Assembly (NCBI GenBank): GCA_023935145.1
Contig: CM043700.1
Location: 67,435,120 to 67,499,119, forward strand
Origin: Bretschneidera sinensis
Taxonomy: Eukaryota; Streptophyta; Magnoliopsida; Brassicales; Akaniaceae
Length of the DNA: 64,000 bases
Reading direction: 5' to 3'
Shown here one piece after another: positions 54,831 to 64,000 of this stretch. The notes beneath the pieces are model-generated. The model was not told the DNA's origin and searched no databases. It worked only from the letters and a program-made list of their open reading frames with translations. The translations under genes were made by a program, and so were the position numbers. Each line of letters opens with the position of its first letter. Position 1 is the first letter of the stretch.

Positions 54831-57391
54831 AAATCGAGGTTAGGCCTGCGGCGGCAGGGGCTTCAGTCTCTCTCTTGCTGGTGTGAACTGTGAAGGCTAG
54901 GGCGGGGCAAAATTAAACTACATCCTAATCTCACTGCACCATCTCTTAACCTGACAAAAATAAACATGGTTATCAAAGAAATATTAGGTTTAAGATTAAC
55001 ATTTTTATTTTTATGGATAGGAATATGATTTTTGATTTTTAAATATATTGATTAACCACTTAATTTAATTATATTAAAATTATATATATATAATTTATTA
55101 TTTTATATATATGTCTAATTATAATTTTATCTTATAAATTATAATAATAAATTAGACTCATATATTTCAAGACAAATGGTGTAATAATAAAATAATTTAC
55201 AAGTAAAAATTTTAACTATTTGATCCTATAGTTTAATCATTAAATCATAATCAATCTTAAACAATGATGATTGAAGGGGAGAACTTGAAGGAGAAGAGAT
55301 TGGTTGTTTAATGTTTTGATTATTTTATTTTTACGTAAAAATTTGTACTTTGTAATTATTTTGAAATATTTGAATGTGAATTAAATGTTAAGAATTTTAT
55401 TATGGATTTATTGAATTATATTATGCTATAATTAGTATAATTTTTTTGAATTAATAAAATTTTAAAATTTTTATTAATCATAATTAGCCACAAAATTTTG
55501 ATAACTAAACTTAAACAAAAATTTGATTATCAAAGTAAATACTTAAATTTATGATTATAATTTTAAATAAATCATTATTATAGTTATTACTTTGAGATTA
55601 CTCGTCTATGTCCAACCCCAGTGAAAAGGAGAGAGTATAAAGAATCTACATAGACGTACGGGTTACAGAGAAAGGAATCGAGATTTTACCATTTTTTTGT
55701 TTTTGTTTTTATGTTCCCTGTAGATTTTCGGCCAAAAGTAGGTGCAGTATTAAACATGTGGATTAGCCAATGAACTTGCGCCACGTTCATGTTTGGATGA
55801 AATTACTTTGCTCCCGTTTGGTTTAGAGAAACGGTTTAATTTATGATTTTTGAAACTCTAGTAAAAAAACAATGAAATTATAGATTATTTTGTATTTAAT
55901 AAATTAACTTAAGTAATTTGAAATTGTTCGATTAATCTATTTAATCAATTAATGAATATTTTTATTCGTTTCGATCATTTAATTGATTAAAAAATTAATT
56001 AATAATAATATTATATATAATATAATAAACAAAAAAAAAATCTTAAGCATAAATTAAATATATAATAAACTAAAAAACTTAAGCATATAAACAGTGTCGG
56101 TTAATCGATTAACCGATCGTACTAATTGAAATCAATTTGGTCGGTAAATATTGAAATACTTAGGTTAATTCGATCGAAACTTACATTAACTTTTTTTGTT
56201 TTATTCATAATTTTATTTTTTTACGATCATTTATCTTTTGTTAACTTTTCCTTAATCAAAGATGTTAAAAATAATTATATAAAAAAAATTAATGGACACA
56301 TCATGAAAAACTTTTTAAAATTCTCAAAGTTTCTTGTTAACCCTCTTTTATTGAATTCTTTTATTTTTTTTTTATTTTACGATGACTCACTTAAAAACGA
56401 AATATCTATACATTTTTTAACAAGACAATATGATTTTTTTTAAAAATAATTATATTATAAAACAATATAATAATTATAATAGTAATGTTAATTATAATTA
56501 AAATGTAAAAATATAATTAATTGTAATCATAATAATGAAAATAATAATAATAATAATAATAATAACTAAATGAGTTTATATATTTTGAGGAAGTTAATAT
56601 GATTTTTTTTAAAATGAAAATCAAATTTAAAGAAAATTAAAGACCAGCTACACACATCAAGGTAAGACAGAGTATTGGTTACGAAAAAATCATGAGCAGA
56701 CGGTGCAGAAAGTAGATAAAAGAATGATCTCATCTTCGTTTTGGTGCGTTAACTTTAACTCACTAGTAAAGAGTGAATTGTGAGTAGAGAAGGCTAGAAC
56801 ATCTCATGCATTATCAAATTAATCATTCAAAAAAATAGTAATAATCATTTAAATCAAGATATGAATGCATGACCTTTTGGCCTCACTCATTTTTTGCTAT
56901 TTTCCTGTTTCCAAACTCATATAGTCAAATCCAAATGCGTGTAGGACACGCTTTAAGGTTTATGACTTAAGTTTTTCTAGGTTTCAAACTTACAAAATAA
57001 ACGGTAGTTTCCAAACTTACAAAGTACTAGTCCATGACGCATCGGAGTCCCCTGAGTCTGTTTGTGATGGGAGTAATCACGTGTTCATTTAAAACACTAA
57101 TTAATAAGTAGTTTGATTTGATAAATTTTAAAAATAAATTTAGTTTAAAGTTACCTTTAAAATAAACCTAAATATCGTCTTAACGAAGTCCAACAATCAA
57201 TTAACACGTGTATAATACAACTAATTGGACATTTTTCATTTTCAACTGAACATCGCAAGAACTCTATAGGAATTTCCAGCTCTCTCAAGGTTTACATTCA
57301 ATTATTCTCAAATAATACAAATTCAACCCAAAAATTTTCTAACTACAAACACAACCTTATCCTCCAATAAACCTTTTGAAAAACATTATGT
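54831..57391. other. AT-rich intergenic region
   Basis: No gene seen. The open frame at 56126-56443 is low-complexity F/K/N/L-rich and unlikely to be real. There is an 18-bp palindrome CGGTTAATCGATTAACCG at 56098-56115 and a (TAA)n stretch at about 56540-56566. Confidence 0.55.
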
Positions 57392-57531
57392 CGTTGTTTG
57401 GGTTAGGCTTTAAATACAACTTAAAGCCAAAAAACTTAAAATTTTACTCATCCCTCACTCACAAAATCTATAATAAAACTTCAATTTATTTTTTTACTTT
57501 AAGTTAGGCTTAAAGCCTAACCCAAACAATA
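57392..57531. mobile_element. Small MITE (~140 bp)
   Basis: Left end cgttgtttgggttaggcttt (57392-57411) and right end taaagcctaacccaaacaat (57511-57530) are inverted repeats of about 18-20 bp. No ORF. A target duplication is not obvious. Confidence 0.7.
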
Positions 57532-57828
57532 TCTATATGGTAAAGCCATATAACAAAGTTATTCAAATTACAAATCTCTTTGAATCCCCCCCCCCCCCCA
57601 ACACACAAATACTTCAACAATCCTTAGTATTGTTAATAATGTGTTTCCTAACGGTTTTCATTTTATGCCAAAAGAAATCTCATAAACTCAAACATTATAT
57701 GAGTTAATACTTGTAGATACTAAATCCATAGAAATTAAACACACATCATACCAAAAGAACCTCTCAAAGTACTCTTCTCAAAATGTAAAATCTTAAAAGT
57801 TCTTAGTCCTTCAAGCGGGCATATTCTA

Positions 57829-58500
57829 ATGAAAGAAAGCAATTTTCCGTTCTCTTTGTTTCTCAATCCTACACATACCATGATTATAGAATGGTTTGGT
57901 ATAATATATTTTTTTATTAAATCAATTGAACACTCATGGTTTATTCATTTTGACAAAAGATGTCCCAAAGATTTTTCATTATGGTTTCTTGAATGGTGGA
58001 TTTATCTGGGTCATTCTAAAAAAATATTTAACCTCATTTGCAAAGATGTCTTTTCCTTTTTCAAAACTCACTCCAATGCAGATAAGGAATATGGCAAGAA
58101 GTTATTATATGTTGCAATTTTTTCAATTCCATGGATTTTATATTGTGATTATAAGATCCTTCATATGTTCCATGAAGGATAACCATTGGTTCTGACAAGG
58201 ATATTCAAAATCAAATGGCGACAAAAGTTTAAACCTCAGCAAGCATGTTCTCAAGCAGTTAATAAATGGTTTTCTCAAAATTCTCAATATTGTAAACATA
58301 CTGAAGCAAAAACTTTGTCCCTGTCTCTAAAATTTTTTTCCAAGTAGGAAAGAAAGAAAAAAATTATTAGAAGAATTATCTCAAATCTCATATGAAGATG
58401 ATGCCACATTAATTGTTCACCTAGACAATATTTTTGGCAGACAGTGTTCTCAAAACCCTTTTGAGTTGTAAAACAATATTCATTTTTATAAACATATGTT
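57829..58500 (+). pseudogene. Retroelement or endogenous pararetrovirus-like ORF remnant
   Basis: 117 residues open, then a continuation past one stop and a shift to about 58480. The pattern has aromatic pairs: CPKDFSLWFLEWWIYLG, then after about 45 residues FSIPWILYCDYKI, then RIFKIKW and, later, NKWFSQNSQYC. This W-rich layout recalls gag/coat-like ORFs of plant retroelements related to caulimovirids, but I cannot name a family with confidence. Broken and not functional. Confidence 0.35.
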
Positions 58501-58599
58501 TTTAAAATCTTATATTCTACTTGAAGTTTTGAACCACTAACAGTACTAAAGTCTTTTAGTATTTTTTTCATAATAAGACATTGGAATGAGTCATTCTCT

Positions 58600-59275
58600 A
58601 ATATAAATTTGATCTACACCAGAATCCATAAAGTGCTACTGTAATGAAAATGCTATTCTTTATTTATTACTACTGATATTTTGACGTATCAATTTTGAAA
58701 TTGAATCTTGTTTATTACATTAATGTAATTATCATCCAAAAGATTGGTTGGATTTTTTAAAATAATATTAGGATATTGATCTTGAGGAGTTGTTGTATAA
58801 TTAAAAGTTCCAAAAGACAAAATTTTTGGTTTGATATCTAAATTATCTAGTCGGGGAATTTTGATTTGAACTTTCATGTCTAAGATTTTTTTTGTGAATC
58901 TTGAATTGTAAATGGTTTAATATTGAGAAAAATATTTTATTTAAACTATAAGGTTTAGGTTCTTCTAATTTCTTTTCTTGAACTATAATATCTTTAAGCT
59001 TGAGTGAATAATCTCTCTTGATATATGAGTCTTCTATTTTATCCATGATATCAATAAGAAAATCCTTTTGTGAAGTTATATTATTAATTCTTTTACAATA
59101 ATATATTGCTTCATCACAATCACATTCTGATTATGAAAATGAATCTTTTGAAGTATTTTCTTGTATTACAAAAAATAATCTTCTTCTGAATCCTCAGATT
59201 CTGATTTTTTAGATTCACTGATCATTAATTTTGTTAATTGATCTTCTGAATCATCTTCTATATTGAGTTCATTAA
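58600..59275 (-). pseudogene. Second retroelement-like remnant, opposite strand
   Basis: Minus-strand pieces: a serine/glutamate/aspartate-rich stretch just inside 59275, then KRINNITSQKDFLIDIMDKI and YIKRDYSLKLKDIIVQEKK, then IPRLDNLDIKPKILSFGTFN. The composition (acidic Ser-rich followed by Lys-rich) resembles capsid-adjacent regions of caulimovirid-like or gypsy elements. Frames are interrupted. It may come from the same insertion as 57829-58500 after an inversion. Confidence 0.3.
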
Positions 59276-60126
59276 TGTAGACTAAGGTCCAAACCCAAGA
59301 GGGGGTGAATTGGGGTTTTAAAAACTTTTTGCACAATAAAGAAGTTTTAAATACTTTTTAAGCATTATCAAGAGTAGCAAGTATAATGGAGCTAAAAGTA
59401 AAGAGATAACGAAGAGAATGTGCAAACACTATTTATAGTGATTCAGCAGTATTTGATTTCTTCGACTCTACGTCCACTCTCTTCAATGAACTTCATTGAA
59501 ACAATCCACTAATAACTCAAGCAACTTCATGGATGTTGCCCAAATCGTACACAATCTTTTCTAGTTAAGGAATTTTTTACAATAAGAGTTTAACTCCTAA
59601 ACACTCTAAAAGTTACACCAACTCTTCCTCTTTACAATGATTGAAAATTTAATGAACAAGAACAAGAGAAACTCTGTATTTAATACTCTTACAGAGAAGA
59701 AATAATCTCTCTTAAAAGTACAAAGCTTTTAAGAATGTTTCTGGTGCTTCATTCTGTCGATTGAATGGATTGTTCAATTGAATGGATCAGAAAACAAAAT
59801 GTTTCTGACCTTCATTCAGTCGACTGGATGACCTGAAACACAGTTTTCTGTTTTCGATTATCTTTTCCAGTCAAAACAATTTTGTTTGATAAAACATTTT
59901 TTAAGCAAATTGAGCCAGAGGAAAAAGCTAGGTACTTAATATAGAGAGTTGCATTATTTAAATTACTATTTTAGTACTTAATCTTGATCTTCAACTTCAT
60001 CCAAGGTTAAATGCTTGCTTGATTGACTTTTGAGGAACTGTCTTTGCAGCTTTACACATTTAAATAAATTGGTTAGTACAATTTAATATATCTTTGTCAT
60101 CATTAAAATCAAGTAAGGGTCAACCA
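59276..60126 (-). repeat. Copia-type LTR (3' LTR, 851 bp)
   Basis: Plus strand TGTAGACTAAGG...GGTCAACCA. The block cccaagagggggtgaattgg close to the left end is characteristic of many plant Copia LTRs. On the minus strand the LTR start is preceded by the tract AAAAAGGAGGAGA (60127-60139), the usual Copia polypurine context, and by GTCATCG. Only about 0.4 kb of internal sequence remains to the right before Tat sequence begins. Confidence 0.7.
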
Positions 60127-60139
60127 TCTCCTCCTTTTT
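60127..60139 (-). other. Polypurine tract of the Copia element
   Basis: Minus strand AAAAAGGAGGAGA directly before the LTR start TGGTTGACCC. Confidence 0.65.
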
Positions 60140-60529
60140 GACGATGACAAAACCATGATGAAAAAAATAGTTTTTTAAATCTAAGTACTTGGGTTTTAAT
60201 GAAAAATAGAGTCTCTTTTGTTTTTATGATAAAAACCTCCTACAAGTTTCAAAGATAACCAACCAAGCAATTTATATGAATCATATATACTAGTCTAGCA
60301 AGTAAGGAGCAAAGCTCCCCTTTAATCTATGTAATCATATAATAACATAGAAAAAATGTTCTTTTTTTTTTCTTCTCTTTTCCCCCATTTTGTCAACAAC
60401 GCACAAGAGGTCCAAATGAAAGAAAATAAAATCCTTATCTTGACAGATAGAAAGATAAGGAAAATATAAACTTGCATGCAAAAATTTAGCTCAAAATGAA
60501 GATGGTAAGGTCATCATCATGTAGTTCTC

Positions 60530-62493
60530 GATGAGTAGTGTTATGACCATTGTGTCGTTATAGGGTGTCTGCAACCCTTTTAGGTCATCATCAGTGAAAA
60601 AGATGGCTAGCTCTGTTCTAGCCTTCTTATTTGGCCTGCTCAAAAACGCTACTGATCTACTGTAGGCTTTTTTTTTTCCTATATTGACTGTCCTCTAGCG
60701 GTCGGTCCCTCGAAGATTGTTTTGATAGTGCCCGCAATGTTAGTCTATCTTCCGTGTCGTTTTGTGGACTCTCTCATAGGATATTTCTTTCCTCAAGCTT
60801 TACTTAAGGCTCTGCCTTGGACTTTGTCTCAAGTTATGGCTAAGGCTACGCTTGGGGCTTTGCCTTAGGGCTCACTTAGGTCTTTATCTTGCCAAATCTC
60901 TATCATACCTTCAGTGTACAAGGGCTCATGTATATTCCTTCAAATACTCTCTTTGGATGAAGGACTCTGTCTGATCTCTGAGCATGTGAGACTCTTCAAT
61001 GTCATGGTCATGGTAGCAGTGGAATCGATACTATCTAGAGTAATCTTTGTTTTCATTGGTCCTTTGAGGATTCCAAAGCCAATGGATTAGATTGTAGTCT
61101 TTGAGGCTTGTCAGTACGTTAGCCCTAGGGGCGTTAAGGGGGTATAGCTCTTGAATTTTCGGGAAGGCTTCTTTGTTTCTTCTTTATGAGGCTTCTTCCC
61201 GGAGTCGCCCTGCGGGTCAGCCTGCTCCTTCTTTCTTTTTTCTTCATGTTCTCTTCTTTCTTCTTCAACAATTACGTACTCTTCAACCCATATGAGGATT
61301 TCATTCATGTCTCTAGTTGGGAGCTGGAAAATTTTGAACTGAAAGAACCCGATATGAGGCCATTTTTTAAGGCCACCATCTGGATCTTGAGATTGAGATC
61401 AAGAATTTCCCATGCCTCTACATTGGAATAAGAGATATAATTTCAGAGTTTATCGCCCCTCTATTATTGGATGCTGAAGAGGCTCTCTATCATTTTTTTT
61501 TGTCAATTACTACTGAGAAAATGCGTGACAAATGCACGACTTATCTCTTTGAAAGAACTAATGTTTCTTGATCTCAGATGACATAATTTCAAAGTTTATC
61601 GCCCCTCTATTATTGGATGCTGAAGAGGCTCTCCATCATTTTTTTTTGGTCAATTACTACTGAGAAAATGCATGACAAATGCACGACTTGGCTCTTTGAA
61701 AGAACTAATGCTTCTTGATCTCAGATGAGATTACCAAGTGTTGGTGGCCAGAGTTTTTGGGAAGGCTCGACACAACACTGCATCAGGAAGATGATGCACG
61801 AGCATCGTGGTTTTGTAGACTTGAAGGTGATCAATGGGGTTAGAGGTCGCATCGTAGACTTTTATGATTGGCATCCTAAAATATCTAGGTAGAGGTGTGT
61901 CGAGGATATTTTGCATGAATGGAGGGTTCTGTTCACCTTTTGTTTAACAAGTTCAATCCTCTGTGTTTAAAGGCTTCCCTTATGTGCTTGTCCATTTCCT
62001 TAAGCTTCATGTCCAAGTCTGCATTGTTCTTCGAGGTTGTAGAGTTATCATGGAGTTTTATCCCACGATAAAAGGGAAAGGACCCTGTGGTAGATCCACG
62101 ATCAGTGGAACATGTGTTTTGACTAGGATCTTGGTTCCTTAGTGGGTGAGGGTTTTGCAGTGTCGTTTGCTACTACAGATGGGCTTGCCCTTCGAGTCAT
62201 GTATTCAGATTAGCTGCTAGTTGAGTATGTTGTCAAAATTTTCCTTGATTGACTAGGGTGTCTAGATCGGTGTGGCTTTGATTGTGGGTGGGATCATTTA
62301 ACTAAGACTATAGGGTTTGCTCTGGCTGTCTTTTAGAGGGCTTCGGCAGATCTCTATTGGTATTAGCATCTTCAGCGATTGCATGGAGGTCTAAACTGAG
62401 AGGCATGTCCTGACTGGTCAAGATCTGACTTGTGGTGGTAGTAGCAACAATGGCAGCGACAATGTCATTCTTGGTAATGATGTGAAATATCTG
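60530..62493 (-). mobile_element. Tat-lineage element, gag region remnant (second copy)
   Basis: Minus-strand gag pieces: 61731-61916 holds APLPR-type text read as TPLPRYFRMPIIKVYD and DHLQVYKTTMLVHHLPDAVL; 61111-61308 holds MNEILIWVEEYVIVEEE with a basic tail. The part at 60530-60620 aligns with 5810-5900 of the first Tat element. Frames are broken, no protease or RT is recognisable, and the LTR at 62494 cuts off the 5' side. Confidence 0.65.
61437..61727. repeat. Direct tandem duplication (~145 bp) in the Tat gag remnant
   Basis: 61437-61581 and 61582-61727 both run from ataatttca through gtttatcgcccctctattat to cttgatctcagatga, differing at a few bases. It adds to the frame damage. Confidence 0.9.
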
Positions 62494-64000
62494 TGTTATT
62501 AAAGTAAGGGTAAAGAAGTAATTTGATAGATATTACATGTAATTAAAATAATATATACATGAAAGATTTACTATGAAAAAAGGGACAATGAGACCCCAGG
62601 TGTAGCCGTTTATTACCACAAAAAAAGGGGACAAACACCTGGACACTAACTGTCCAGGTGTAATATATGCAATTGCTAGTGTCTTACATGCAAGACACCA
62701 AGCAAAAGAAAACTTAAAGAATAGTAAGTAATGTTTGGTATAAAAATTGAGTTTTTTTTTTTTTTAGTTTTGTTAAAACTTAGTTTATAACAAATTTCTT
62801 TCTCACTCCAAAATTATATTCTCTCTCTCTCTCAAATTTCTCTCTTTCTTTAAATACCTAGGGACTGAAAGAAATGTTGAAAGATTGAAATTTTGAAGAA
62901 GTTTACGGGAGAATTTTAAAGAGATTCGAGGGAAACTTTAAGAAAAAAAGGTAATAAAGTGAATTTTATTTTTGAAATTAAGCATAAATGAAATTACCTG
63001 GAATTTGATTTAGAAATTTAAAGGTATGAATTATGAAAGAATTGAAGAATAAATTAGAAATTTTAATATAAATATTATGTCAGGTGTTGGCGATAAGAAA
63101 TCGAGTGAAATTGCTGAAAAGAGCAAGAAATGCAATGAGGTGATCCACGAGTAGCTTTAAGTGTTACATGGTGAGTTAGATTTACTTTTAGTAACCGAGA
63201 CCAATAAAAAATTGAATTTATGATATTTGAATAAATTTTTGAATTATAATGATTTATTTTATGTTATATATAATAATTAATTGATTGATTGATCAGGAAT
63301 TAAATAGTATGTTGAATATTAATTATATAAGAATTTATATTTTAGAAATGATGGATTAATGAAGAATATGCTGAGAAGTTATATTAAATTTTCTGAAAAT
63401 ATGATTGAAAAATTTATATGATATATGAGGAGAGAATTTAATAACTATGAGAAAAATAATGATTTTGAGAAAGAGCTAGATAGTTGAATTGAATGCTTTG
63501 ATGTATGCTTGTTTGCATGTTATTGCTAATATGCATAAAAGAGAAGACTAGGAAAGTAGCTGGTTTGGCTGAGAATACTATGAAGGCAGCTAGTCTGGCT
63601 GAGAATACCAGGAAGGTACTTAGTCTAGCTGAAACATGTCGACATATGGGAAGACGTTCCCAGATGATAATATGAAATAATGAGATGATGTGATGAAAAA
63701 GAAAGAAAAAAAGAAAAATGATTTAAACACATACATTTATTTATTTGGTTATTTTATTATTATTGATTGAGATGCTAAAGTATCAGTCTTGATTGTAAAA
63801 TTATTGATAGACAAATGAGTCTCACATAGAGACAGTTATGATGAGAAAAAAATATAAAGTATGATATTAAAATTATTTGATTGATTGATTATATGATGTA
63901 AACCTCATAACGAGGTAAATAATGATGTTGAATTGATAATCTCGAGATGATTAAATATATGAGAAGAAAAATTGATATGTTTGATGATTAATTCAAGAAG
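62494..64000 (+). repeat. LTR-like sequence running off the right edge
   Basis: Starts TGTTATTAAAG inside Tat gag sequence and has a TTTAAATA box near 62853 with a CT-rich leader before it. GTGATCCACGAGTAG (63140-63154) is followed by GGTGAGT, as in 41681-49510. Near 63555-63640 the phrase tggctgagaatac recurs at about 35-bp spacing. No coding sequence. The right end is outside the window. Confidence 0.45.

Noticed and set aside
56126..56443. Plus-strand ORF of 105 codons
   Set aside because: Extreme F/L/N/K composition from AT-rich DNA; no motif.

Overview
The window is nuclear DNA of a eudicot plant. It is AT-rich and crowded with nested LTR retrotransposons. It also holds spliced plant genes with GT/AG introns, tRNA-derived repeats, MITEs and microsatellites. 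Two genes look intact. One encodes the plastid acetyl-CoA carboxylase alpha-carboxyltransferase (CAC3/accA; ten coding exons, + strand, 32483-36919). The other encodes a DET2-type steroid 5-alpha-reductase (intronless, - strand, 38801-39592). Two further genes are readable exon by exon but carry stops and frameshifts: an OTU-type deubiquitinase (- strand, 23343-26981) and a SIL1/Fes1-like Hsp70 nucleotide-exchange factor (- strand, 50587-54830). From memory, OTU3, CAC3 and DET2 sit in this order on Arabidopsis chromosome 2, so 23-40 kb looks like a conserved gene island inside a repeat sea.

Layout. 1-4578: old Athila-like element (- strand; its 3' LTR lies left of the window). It interrupts a Tat-lineage Ty3/gypsy element whose RT, protease, gag and 5' LTR fill 4579-8216. 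8217-10773: no clear gene. 10774-15098: end of another minus-strand, probably Tat-lineage element with a 2.9 kb LTR, a polypurine tract, a minisatellite and an antisense plant-mobile-domain (PMD) fragment. 15099-18615: two unlike Athila-type LTRs with a scrap of RNase H between them. 18616-21470: about 30 copies of a ~94 bp tandem repeat, directly upstream of a Tat LTR (21471-22009) of the same family as the one at 7702-8216. 23343-28084: decayed OTU gene whose 5' end (tRNA-Glu relic, leader, exon 1) is tandemly triplicated. 29119-30690: an 0.8 kb direct duplication. 31146-31381: Stowaway-like MITE just upstream of CAC3. 41681-49510: an LTR-like unit carrying a complete, young, non-autonomous Athila-like element (43611-48943, 5-bp target duplication ATTAC). 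50587-54830: SIL1-like pseudogene with a LINE fragment in an intron. 55-64 kb: MITE, retroelement or pararetrovirus-like scraps, a Copia LTR, a second Tat gag remnant, and an LTR related to the one at 41681.

The two intact genes act in unrelated pathways (plastid fatty-acid synthesis and brassinosteroid synthesis); I see no operon-like link. The most unusual signals are in the repeats. They are a satellite-like array in the 3' untranslated position of a retrotransposon, unrelated GC-rich palindromic or repeated modules at the same promoter-proximal place in three LTR families, a non-autonomous Athila derivative present twice with the same internal deletion, and the triplicated gene start. All calls come from reading the sequence without database searches.
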